A stretch of DNA of 14,422 nucleotides, taken from the NCBI GenBank assembly GCA_007129985.1, contig SKUL01000160.1:1-14422 (forward strand), read 5' to 3'. The translations under genes and the position numbers were made by a program. This DNA comes from Flavobacteriales bacterium (GTDB lineage Bacteria; Bacteroidota; Bacteroidia; Flavobacteriales_D; SKUL01). Under the pieces are notes generated by a model. The model did no database searches. It was not told the origin of the DNA and was given only the letters and a program-made list of their open reading frames with translations. Shown one piece after another: positions 1-7,581 of this stretch. Position 1 is the stretch's first letter, and each line of letters opens with the position of its first letter.

Positions 1-2770
1 CAGGCTTGATGGCCACCAGCGCCACGTCCATACCGTCGCGGGGCAGGTTCTGGTTTTCCTTCTGCCGCAGAAACTTCTCCACCCCTTCGCTAAGGTTCGT
101 TAGAATTTGCTCCGGACTTGTAACACCCTGTTCTACAACAATTTTATCGAGAAGGCTGTGGCCTACAACCGACATGAACGCGCCAGGTACGCCATGTCCT
201 GTGCAATCGGCAGCGGCAAAAAGAAGCTGATCGTTGAGTTGGCTGAACCAGTAAAAATCGCCGCTAACTATATCCTTTGGGCGGTATAGCACAAAGTTCT
301 CGTAGCCAAAAGCGTCTATTTGCTCTCGCGGCAGAAGAATAGCATCCTGAATGCGTTTTGCGTAATTGATACTGTCCAGAATATCGTTGTTCTTCTTCTC
401 CAGTTCTTCGCTTTTCTCCACAACCTCGCGGGTTCTCTCCTTCACTTTTTCCTCAAGCACGCGCTTTTCACGCATCAAGTTACGTTCCCGGATTTTCACA
501 AAAAGGATAAACGCCAAAATAAGTCCCACTCCGCTGGCTCCATAAAAAGTGGCGCTTCGATACCACGGCGGATGAATAACGTAAGTACTCACCGAACTCA
601 ATTCACTCTCCTCGCCCCAACGGTTGCGCGCCCGAAGATGAAAACGGTAAGTTCCCTCGGGCAAGCCCAGATACTCCACGGAACGGTTGGGAGTCCAATC
701 GCTCCAACGCTGATCTCTGCCTTCGAGGTAGGTTTGGTAGCGCACACTTTGCGGGTCGCTCAAGCTTACGGTAATGAACTGAAAGGAAAGTTCATTCTGA
801 TCGAATTTTAAATCAAGTTGCTCCTTATCCCTGGTGGGATTGCCGTTCACCAAAGACTTCGTAATACGCAGAAGTCCGACCTCCTGCGCCGGTTTTTCCA
901 GAGCCGGATTGTTTAGAAAAAGTCCGTTTGCCGTGCCGTACCACAACTTATTGCCCGAACTGAAGGAAGCTCTCTTTCGCACCTCCAACCCCATAAAACC
1001 AGCCGATTGTGTATAGTGCACAAAATGCTGATTGGCTTTATCGAAGCGTGTTAAGCCGAGGTTGGAGCCAATCCAGAAATTTCCCTGCTTATCCTGATCG
1101 ATGGTTGAAACCGCGTTACTCAGCAATCCTTCGCTGCGTGTTAAGTGCACCGGGTCTTTCGCGTTTTCAAAAAGATAAATCCCCTGCCCTTCCATTCCCA
1201 CCCAGAGCGTGCCGTCATCGTCGTGAAGAAAACAGGCAGGCGTACCCGTACTCAGCAGGCTGTATGTGGAATCGGGTGTTATTCGTACGGCACCCCTTCC
1301 CACAAATCCAACCAGAAGATGACCTTCGCGGGTAGATGAAATGGCCGAAATGTGATTGCCGTTAAGTCCATCGCGTTGTGTAAGACGGTCGAGGGATTCA
1401 CCTTCCCAATCCACGCGCAGCAGTCCATCAAGTGTTCCAATCCAGAGCACCTTACCGTCGTGGCTGTGCATGTCAGTTACCTTGTTTTGGGTGATGTATT
1501 GGTTGATGGCGAAATGGCTTCTAAAACGACCGCTGGCAGGAGTAAAACTGAAGAGGCCACCAAACTCGGTTCCGAGCCAGAGCGTTCCGTCGCGGGCAAT
1601 GGCAATGTCATTGATGTTGAGGTCTCCCAACCCTTCATCTGTACCAAATCGCGTAGCATTTCCACCTTTTTCATCCAGCGAAACGAGTCCTTTTTCCGTC
1701 GCCAGCCAGATGCCTCCGCCCGCTTTGGGCTGAATGGCGTTGTTCTTGCGAACGGCAAACTTATCGGGTAGAGGAAATGAGGTGAACTGAAACGACTTAA
1801 AGGCCATCATGCCGTTGTCGTTGGTACCAATGAGTACATTGTTTTCCCGGTCGGCGGTGAGGCATTGGATTTTTTCGTCGGGCAATCCGTTGTTGCTGTT
1901 CATGGTTTGGATATGACCGTTCGGGCTGATAACCGACACGCCGCCTCCATATGTTCCTGCCCAGATGTTGCCGTTGGCATCCTCGTGCAGGCAGAACACA
2001 AAGTTGTGCGCAAGTCCGTCCATCACATCAATGATTTCAATGTCGGAATTTCCGGGAGCGTATTTGTAAAGTCCGCCGTTGTGTGTTCCAAACCAACGCA
2101 TTCCGCGGCTGTCTTCCAGCATGCAGGTAAGCTGAAACATGTTGGTCATTCCGCCGGGACGATAGAAGGAGAAAGACCCATCATCTTCAAGTTTCTTCAA
2201 TCCGGCATCGGTTACAAAATAGAGTGTTCCATCCGCCGTAACATGTATATCAAACACCCTGTCGCCCAAACCTTCAGAACCCATGTATTGCTGCACTTCA
2301 AAACCTGTGGCATCGCCTTCGTATCCCTTTACTCGGATGGCTCCCAGTCCGTTGGAGGCAATCCACAAATCACCCGAAACCGATTCCTGAAAGTCGTAGA
2401 TATCTCCTTTGCTACGGAGATCGGGCGGCTCAATGATTTCAAATAAACCATCGCGGTATCGGGTAATCCCGCCTTCGTAATGACCAAACCACACATTACC
2501 GTTTGAATCCTGATAGATGGTTCGGACACCTTCTGGAGCTATACCGTCGGCATCTGTATAGTTTTCAAAACGGTATCCATCAAAGAGTGAAATCCCGTTT
2601 ACGGTGCCCAGCCAGATTTTGCCATTTTGGTCTTCGCACAAGGCGTACACCTTTGACGCAGCCAATCCATCTTTTACGCCGTACTCCTGAAAGGCATAGT
2701 GCTGCGCCTCAACTCTGTACCACGCCAGCGACAGCAACAAAAGGAGCGGCGTTATGTGGAGAAGACGCAA
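1..2770 (-). CDS. Two-component-regulator propeller / Y_Y_Y / SpoIIE-type phosphatase sensor (3' end outside window)
   Basis: The minus strand is open from 2770 to the left edge: 923 codons and no stop. A signal peptide (hydrophobic Leu run at residues 9-15, Ala-Gln cleavage site near 22) leads into fourteen degenerate propeller repeats (about 27-690) with the typical W-x-G-T/S-x-x-G-[LIV] ends, enough for two seven-bladed propellers. A Y_Y_Y Ig-like domain follows (about 660-735), then one membrane helix (about 741-758), a charged coiled coil (about 760-797) and a SpoIIE/PP2C-type phosphatase starting near INYAKRIQDAIL (798). Candidate metal ligands are D838 in SGDFYW and D855 in DCTGHG; D912 and D915 lie in DGMD near the edge. 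The order implies a periplasmic sensor with a cytoplasmic phosphatase, so it probably dephosphorylates a serine/threonine regulator such as an anti-sigma-factor antagonist (inference). No ATG fits. TTG at 2770-2768, two bases after the upstream stop, gives a good signal peptide; the first in-frame ATG is near 2285, well inside the propeller. Roughly 80-100 residues are probably missing at the C terminus. Confidence 0.88.
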   Translation of the reverse strand, partial: MRLLHITPLLLLLSLAWYRVEAQHYAFQEYGVKDGLAASKVYALCEDQNGKIWLGTVNGISLFDGYRFENYTDADGIAPEGVRTIYQDSNGNVWFGHYEGGITRYRDGLFEIIEPPDLRSKGDIYDFQESVSGDLWIASNGLGAIRVKGYEGDATGFEVQQYMGSEGLGDRVFDIHVTADGTLYFVTDAGLKKLEDDGSFSFYRPGGMTNMFQLTCMLEDSRGMRWFGTHNGGLYKYAPGNSDIEIIDVMDGLAHNFVFCLHEDANGNIWAGTYGGGVSVISPNGHIQTMNSNNGLPDEKIQCLTADRENNVLIGTNDNGMMAFKSFQFTSFPLPDKFAVRKNNAIQPKAGGGIWLATEKGLVSLDEKGGNATRFGTDEGLGDLNINDIAIARDGTLWLGTEFGGLFSFTPASGRFRSHFAINQYITQNKVTDMHSHDGKVLWIGTLDGLLRVDWEGESLDRLTQRDGLNGNHISAISSTREGHLLVGFVGRGAVRITPDSTYSLLSTGTPACFLHDDDGTLWVGMEGQGIYLFENAKDPVHLTRSEGLLSNAVSTIDQDKQGNFWIGSNLGLTRFDKANQHFVHYTQSAGFMGLEVRKRASFSSGNKLWYGTANGLFLNNPALEKPAQEVGLLRITKSLVNGNPTRDKEQLDLKFDQNELSFQFITVSLSDPQSVRYQTYLEGRDQRWSDWTPNRSVEYLGLPEGTYRFHLRARNRWGEESELSSVSTYVIHPPWYRSATFYGASGVGLILAFILFVKIRERNLMREKRVLEEKVKERTREVVEKSEELEKKNNDILDSINYAKRIQDAILLPREQIDAFGYENFVLYRPKDIVSGDFYWFSQLNDQLLFAAADCTGHGVPGAFMSVVGHSLLDKIVVEQGVTSPEQILTNLSEGVEKFLRQKENQNLPRDGMDVALVAIKP

Positions 2771-2772
2771 GG

Positions 2773-5115
2773 CTATCTGTTTTTGCGAATAAAGAAGAAT
2801 GTGCCGTCTTCGTGCCCCATACCGCTTAAAATTCCAAACTTTGGGGTTTGGGTACCCTGACCAAGAACCACCTCCGTAACTTTTCTGACCACCGCCTCGA
2901 TAGGCAGGCAGTCGTCCGGGTGATTGCTCAGCAGATTGGCAAAGGTTTGAGTGAATTGGGAGTTGTCTGATGCCAACTCGTAACCTGCTGATGAGAACAC
3001 CTGCGAAGAACGCATGTGGGTGGCTTCCCAGTCATCACAGCGCCGAATAATCATGTGGTCGCGGGTAACTTCGGCAAATGAAGGACCGGATTCACAGGCG
3101 TCGGTAATGACGAGCGTGTGCGACAAATCTTTCGCGTAGCTCTGCAAACCGGCCTTTAGTAGGTTGATATTGAAATAGCTGAACTCATCGTCGCGTTTTG
3201 CGTCAACGGGAATCCAGTAGCCCGTTTCGTTGATGTATTTACCGTGGCCGGCGTACCAAATCAGCAAACTGTTTACGTCGTTGCTACGCACAAGGTCGCG
3301 AAGTTCAATGTTGAAAAAGCGATCCATTTCGGCCTTGCTGAGGTTTTTGCGATGAATGGTGTTGTGGATGCTGTACCCCGCAAATGCTTGTTTCATCATG
3401 TTGACGTCGCGAGCAGGCCCGTCAATGCTCGCAAACGATTGGTAATCGGAATTCTCGATAAACACAACCCAAGTATTTCCCATGGGGTTATCCTCGCTGA
3501 TGCTCAAGCCATCGCGTCGTATCCGTAATCGTTCCTCGGCTCTATTACCATACTCATCCTCAGCTATTAAAGTGAGGTACTCCATATTGGCAATGCGCAC
3601 CTTGGCGCTAAAACGAGGGTTGTTCTTTGATGTATTGAAGCTTGCATTGACGTTGTTTACCACAATGGAGGTGATTCTGCTCTCGTCAAAAATTTGCCCT
3701 TCTACGTTGATATCGTATATATTACCTGCAATCTGTACTTCTCCGTCATCGCCTGCATAAGGTGAGAGCAAGCGAATCTTCGGAGCATCTGTTTCGGTGA
3801 GCTTCACCCTGTACAGCACCTGCGAAACATTGTTGTAAACATCCGCAACCTCAAGCTGTAGCTCTTTTGCATCGCCGGGGGTCCAATCAAACGAAAAGCT
3901 GGGGTTGATGGAATCGCGGGCAACGGTAACGGCTTGTCCGTTAATCAGCAATCGGTCAATGGGGCTGTCGTCCGTAATTTCACCGGCAAGGGTAACCACG
4001 CGCTCATCGGAGGGAATTTCGATTTCATTCAGTTTATTCACCTTGTGTGAGGTGACCTGAATTTGAGGGGGTTTATCTTCTTTCTTAAGATGGAAAAGCT
4101 GAGCCTCAGCCGCGGCAAGCAGCGATTGAGCCTGTTCATCGTAGGGCGCGCGTCGTAACAACTCGCGGTAATCGTGTATGGCTAACTCAAAGCGGTACAG
4201 CCTCTCAAAGGCTGCGGCACGGCGGTAAAGTGCCTGATGGTCTGTTTTGTCTGCGGCGATAACTGTTGACCAATCGGGGATGGCATTTTCAAACTGTCCG
4301 GTTTTTTCATACACGGCAGCACGCTGTCTGATGGCACGCAGATTCTCGGGTTCTGCTTCGATTACTGCCGACAAGTCGTCAATGGCACCATGAAAATCGC
4401 GGAGTTCAGCTTTCACCTCACTTCTTATCCAGTATGTTCGAGTGAGTTTTTTGGGTTGCTCAAGGGCCCGGTTGCAATCCTCCAATGCTTCGCGGAGCTT
4501 GCCCTGTCTCAGTCGCGCATGTGCAGCTCCGAGATGAGCTTCGGTCAACTTCGGGTCTGAAAAACGCGCCTGATTGTAAAAGGATTCGGCTTCGTTGTAT
4601 CTCTTGAGACTATCGAGCACAACGCCGCGGAGGTATTGATTTACCGCACTTTTCTTGCGCTTCAGCAGTTGTTGCGAAAGCGCTTCGGCTTTATCGAGAT
4701 GGTCTGATCTGATTTGTGCCTGCAAAAGTTCCTGCATTACAGCCAAATCTTTTTTATTGAGCTCATGGGCTCGCTGCAGATGGTTGAGGGCTTTGGTGTA
4801 TTCGCCGCGTTCCATATCAATGGAGCCGAGCATGTGACGGGCTTCCCAAAGCTTTGGATTGATGGCCACTGCCCGCTGAAAATCTTCGTAGGCCTCTACA
4901 CGCCTTCCCATCTCCCGAAGACTTCTACCCATCCCCATGTATGCCTCTGCTAAACGAGGGTCTAAATCAGCAGCCTGCGCGTACTGATGGTAGGCATCTT
5001 CATATTGATGGGTTTGGTAGAACTTATCGGCTGCTTTCAGGATTTTCTTGGGCGATTGCGCACTCAATGGAAAAACCCACACAATCAACAAGATATAAAG
5101 CAAGCCATTTTTCAT
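2773..5115 (-). CDS. Secreted TPR / Ig-like / caspase-family (C14-like) peptidase
   Basis: The protein has 780 residues. A signal peptide ends near LSAQ (residue 20); no lipobox Cys is present, so a periplasmic or exported soluble protein is expected. About nine TPR repeats fill residues 24-345. Next come two tandem Ig-like modules (about 360-450 and 475-540), each with a D-[DE]-S-x-I-x5-[NV]N pattern, resembling Glucodextranase_B-type domains. The C-terminal caspase fold (about 550-775) has both catalytic residues: His624 in WYAGHG and Cys674 in DACESG, the usual order for caspases, metacaspases and related C14 enzymes. The family cleaves after a specific P1 residue; the substrate cannot be told from sequence. 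The gene starts 11 bases after the DUF5723 gene and ends 2 bases before the propeller-SpoIIE gene, so the three are probably co-transcribed. The TPR array is a likely partner-binding platform (inference). The peptidase fold and dyad are well supported; cleavage activity is not proven. Confidence 0.9.
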   Translation of the reverse strand: MKNGLLYILLIVWVFPLSAQSPKKILKAADKFYQTHQYEDAYHQYAQAADLDPRLAEAYMGMGRSLREMGRRVEAYEDFQRAVAINPKLWEARHMLGSIDMERGEYTKALNHLQRAHELNKKDLAVMQELLQAQIRSDHLDKAEALSQQLLKRKKSAVNQYLRGVVLDSLKRYNEAESFYNQARFSDPKLTEAHLGAAHARLRQGKLREALEDCNRALEQPKKLTRTYWIRSEVKAELRDFHGAIDDLSAVIEAEPENLRAIRQRAAVYEKTGQFENAIPDWSTVIAADKTDHQALYRRAAAFERLYRFELAIHDYRELLRRAPYDEQAQSLLAAAEAQLFHLKKEDKPPQIQVTSHKVNKLNEIEIPSDERVVTLAGEITDDSPIDRLLINGQAVTVARDSINPSFSFDWTPGDAKELQLEVADVYNNVSQVLYRVKLTETDAPKIRLLSPYAGDDGEVQIAGNIYDINVEGQIFDESRITSIVVNNVNASFNTSKNNPRFSAKVRIANMEYLTLIAEDEYGNRAEERLRIRRDGLSISEDNPMGNTWVVFIENSDYQSFASIDGPARDVNMMKQAFAGYSIHNTIHRKNLSKAEMDRFFNIELRDLVRSNDVNSLLIWYAGHGKYINETGYWIPVDAKRDDEFSYFNINLLKAGLQSYAKDLSHTLVITDACESGPSFAEVTRDHMIIRRCDDWEATHMRSSQVFSSAGYELASDNSQFTQTFANLLSNHPDDCLPIEAVVRKVTEVVLGQGTQTPKFGILSGMGHEDGTFFFIRKNR

Positions 5116-5126
5116 TGTGGCAATGA

Positions 5127-6632
5127 TTAGTAGAGGGTAGCTGCCGGCACAGTTTCGGTGTTTCCTACGTGAAAACGCAGAAAGCCAAACGATGCCGACA
5201 GGGTAGCTCCGTCACCACGAAGGTACGTAACCAAATCGCGCGAAGCGACACCGGCTTCCCAGGTTCCGTTTCCGGCAATGAAAGTGATACCCACCGGAAT
5301 TCTGGCAGCGTAGTTTCCGCCTGACAAGAAACCGAGCGAGAATCGCACCCATTTGAGCGGAGCGTAATCGCCTCCCACTCCCCATATGGGCGACTGGAAG
5401 CTTCCGGGCGCGTCGTTGAGCGACATAAAGAAATCGGCCCCAAGATGCAGGTTATCGCGAAGCATATAGGACGCTCCCATTCTGAAATGTGTAGGGAGCG
5501 CAAGCCTTTGACTGGCCACCCCTTCTTGTTTAAACGCGCCATCCTTGCCGTTAAACTGCTCTATCTCTGCCAGCACATTCAGCGAGTTTGCGCCATCATT
5601 TCTAAGGTCAAAAACAAGCGTATCAATGGCGCGATATACGTTTCCGCTCCAGTTCACCGAGCCTATATCATTCACGGCCACTCCTACCCTGAGCTTATCT
5701 TTGAATTTGAAGTTTGCCCCAAGGTCAATCCCAAAACCTGAACCCACAGTAGAAGGCAGGGTATTGTCATTTCCCGGAATAGCTGATGGGTTGTTAATCG
5801 CCGCGTTTCCATAATCAATCCCAAAAGTGGGTGTTGTAGCTGAAATTGCACGGTAATCGGCGGGCCCCACATCAATGTCGAGAAAAGCAATTCCCTGCAC
5901 GTATTTGAGGCCAACCCCCGCACCAATCACCCAATCTTCCGTGCTCACCACTTCACGACCGTAGGCAAAGTTAAATTCACGATACCACACTGATTTGATT
6001 CGTGTGCCGTCGAAAATCTGAGAAGCCAGATCTGGATTGGTACTGATGCCCTGCACCACGCGATCGAGCGTATCCTGTGACAGCGTACCTGTGTTTGCGA
6101 TCAAGGGTCCGTTGTCTCTGTCGTCAAGGCGTAGCAGGTCAAAATAATCCGCATTCCAACCCATGAAGAGGATTTCCGCCGCCTGGGTATTAAGGTTACT
6201 GTTGAAGTGAATCCTGTCGCGCACGCTCACTGCTGCTCCGCCCCATTTACGGTCGTTGAAATCAACGGCTACACCTATCAATTGCATATCCACATCGGCA
6301 CTGAGTTGGCTGTTGGCAAAGTCGCGCGCAAAACGCTGCTTGTCTGCAACCGTCAAATCATCTTCAAATCCAATAAAACGTGTTCGAAGTTCATCTCTAG
6401 CCAGCACTTCCGAGTACAAAGAAGCGCCTCCTTCAACCAAGCCGAAAGACACACGCTTGTTCTGCGGATTTGTCCACGCAAGATTGGCAGGATTGATACC
6501 GATGCTTTGGTAATCGCCCACAAAAGTTGTGGCCACTCCACGGCCAGTTGAAGTAAAGGCACTTCGCTCTATTTGTGCTGTTGAAGCCATTGCGACTGCC
6601 ACAAAAGCACCGGCTAGTAAAACACGTTTCAT
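5127..6632 (-). CDS. DUF5723 family outer-membrane beta-barrel protein
   Basis: The protein has 501 residues and a clear signal peptide (MKRVLLAGAFVAVAMASTAQ, cleavage near residue 19-20). The mature N terminus carries the conserved region around FVGDYQSIGINPANLAW, which I recognise from DUF5723 proteins of Bacteroidota, related in general plan to the PorV/FadL-like barrels. The rest is rich in alternating polar and hydrophobic strands with aromatic girdles, for example near VRFSLGFLSGG and ATLSASFGFLRFHVG close to the C terminus, fitting an outer-membrane barrel. It is the first gene of the three-gene unit. Its function is unknown; a role in transport, or in presenting or anchoring surface proteins, is only inference. 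No clear TAnnTTTG motif was found in the 42 bases between its start and the fabI terminator. Confidence 0.82.
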   Translation of the reverse strand: MKRVLLAGAFVAVAMASTAQIERSAFTSTGRGVATTFVGDYQSIGINPANLAWTNPQNKRVSFGLVEGGASLYSEVLARDELRTRFIGFEDDLTVADKQRFARDFANSQLSADVDMQLIGVAVDFNDRKWGGAAVSVRDRIHFNSNLNTQAAEILFMGWNADYFDLLRLDDRDNGPLIANTGTLSQDTLDRVVQGISTNPDLASQIFDGTRIKSVWYREFNFAYGREVVSTEDWVIGAGVGLKYVQGIAFLDIDVGPADYRAISATTPTFGIDYGNAAINNPSAIPGNDNTLPSTVGSGFGIDLGANFKFKDKLRVGVAVNDIGSVNWSGNVYRAIDTLVFDLRNDGANSLNVLAEIEQFNGKDGAFKQEGVASQRLALPTHFRMGASYMLRDNLHLGADFFMSLNDAPGSFQSPIWGVGGDYAPLKWVRFSLGFLSGGNYAARIPVGITFIAGNGTWEAGVASRDLVTYLRGDGATLSASFGFLRFHVGNTETVPAATLY

Positions 6633-6674
6633 TGGTTGATGATTGTTTTGGTTCTCATTCTGGATGGCAAGCTC

Positions 6675-6711
6675 AAAAAAAAAGCGCCGAGTAAATGTAC
6701 TGCAGCGCTTT
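6675..6711 (-). terminator. Intrinsic terminator after fabI
   Basis: Read on the minus strand, a 9-base-pair stem (AAAGCGCTG pairing with CGGCGCTTT, including one G-U pair) with a 13-base loop runs directly into a T tract of nine. It lies about 20 bases after the fabI stop and separates the bamD-to-fabI operon from the DUF5723 unit. Confidence 0.85.
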
Positions 6712-6732
6712 CAAACTATTTCCATTCGGAGC

Positions 6733-7539
6733 TTAGAATTTATCCATCACCTCTGCGGTGACCCCGGTGGCTGAGTAACCTCCGTCGTGGTAGAGGTTCT
6801 GCATGGTAACGTATTTGGTGTAATCAGAAAACATCATCACGCAGTAATCAGCACAAGCATTGGCGTCGGCATTACCAAGCGGACTTAGGGATTCAGCAAA
6901 AGCGAGAAACTTGTCAAATCCCGAAACGCCTGTTCCGGCAGTGGTGGGCGTTGGCGACTGCGAAATGGTATTAACCCGCACTTTCTTCTTAAAACCGTAG
7001 TGATAGCCAAAACCGCGGGCGATGGATTCAAGGAGTGATTTTGCGTCGGCCATATCGCCGTAATCAGGGTAAATACGCTGAGCGGCGATGTAAGAGAGGG
7101 CAACCACAGATGCCCATTCGTTGAGGGCGTCCATCTCCATGGCTACCTGAAGCGTTTTGTGCAGCGACCCACCCGAGATATCAAGGGTTTTCTGGTACCA
7201 ATCGTAGTTGAGGTCGGTGTATCCTTTTCCTTTGCGCACGTTGGGCGACATACCGATGCTGTGCAGCACAAAGTCAATCTTGCCGCCCAACTGCTCCATG
7301 CTTTGGGTGTAAAGGTTTTTGAGATCCTCGGTGGAGGTCGCATCCGCAGGTATAATGGGGGCGTTGCATTTTTCTGAAAGCTCGTTGATGGCTCCCAAAC
7401 GCATGGCCACAGGCACGTTTGACAATACAAAACTTGCTCCTTCGGCGTGGGCTTTTTCGGCCACTTTCCATGCAATGGACTGATCATTGAGCGCACCGAA
7501 AATGATTCCGCGCTTACCTTTCAACAGGTTGTGTGACAT
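6733..7539 (-). CDS. fabI: Enoyl-[acyl-carrier-protein] reductase (NADH) FabI
   Basis: The protein has 268 residues, a normal FabI length. FabI reduces the trans-2-enoyl-ACP double bond with NAD(P)H in the last step of each fatty-acid elongation cycle, in the cytoplasm as a tetramer. The N terminus has the atypical SDR nucleotide-binding stretch IIFGALNDQSIAW, the LHSIGMSP segment follows, and the active site shows Tyr150, Tyr160 and Lys167, the FabI pattern of Y-x9-Y-x6-K (SYIAAQR, then PDYGDMADAK). The substrate-loop region NTISQSPTPTTAG is conserved in kind, and the C terminus has the usual VTMQNLYHDGGYS. It is the last gene of the operon, 42 bases after recN, with a promoter-like motif in that gap and a terminator downstream, so it may also be transcribed alone. 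FabI is the target of triclosan-type inhibitors; resistance cannot be judged from this sequence. Confidence 0.97.
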   Translation of the reverse strand: MSHNLLKGKRGIIFGALNDQSIAWKVAEKAHAEGASFVLSNVPVAMRLGAINELSEKCNAPIIPADATSTEDLKNLYTQSMEQLGGKIDFVLHSIGMSPNVRKGKGYTDLNYDWYQKTLDISGGSLHKTLQVAMEMDALNEWASVVALSYIAAQRIYPDYGDMADAKSLLESIARGFGYHYGFKKKVRVNTISQSPTPTTAGTGVSGFDKFLAFAESLSPLGNADANACADYCVMMFSDYTKYVTMQNLYHDGGYSATGVTAEVMDKF

Positions 7540-7562
7540 ACAGGTAGTTTTTGGTTGAAGGG

Positions 7563-7570
7563 CAAATATA
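7563..7570 (-). promoter_or_regulatory. Candidate fabI promoter, -7 element
   Basis: The recN-fabI gap holds TATATTTG on the minus strand, an exact match to the Bacteroidota -7 consensus TAnnTTTG. Transcription would start near 7560 and leave a leader of about 20 bases before the fabI ATG. No TTG is seen at the expected -33 position, which lies inside the end of recN, so support is partial. Confidence 0.5.
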
Positions 7571-7581
7571 GGAATAGGCCG

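Noticed and set aside
320..811. 163-codon plus-strand open frame opposite the membrane and SpoIIE regions
   Set aside because: The other strand encodes a Y_Y_Y domain, membrane helix and phosphatase motifs in one unbroken frame; this frame is a shadow.
1865..2446. 193-codon plus-strand open frame opposite the propeller gene
   Set aside because: The minus-strand frame here gives regular propeller repeats with conserved W-x-G-T motifs; the plus-strand product has no recognisable features.
1..2770. Fourteen propeller repeats as a DNA-level tandem repeat
   Set aside because: The repeats are diverged at nucleotide level and similar only as protein blades, as expected for an old propeller, so they are not listed as a DNA repeat.
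6633..6732. Promoter for the DUF5723 three-gene unit
   Set aside because: No TAnnTTTG with a suitable TTG was found; TACATTTA inside the terminator loop (6692-6699) is close but has no -33 partner at the right distance.
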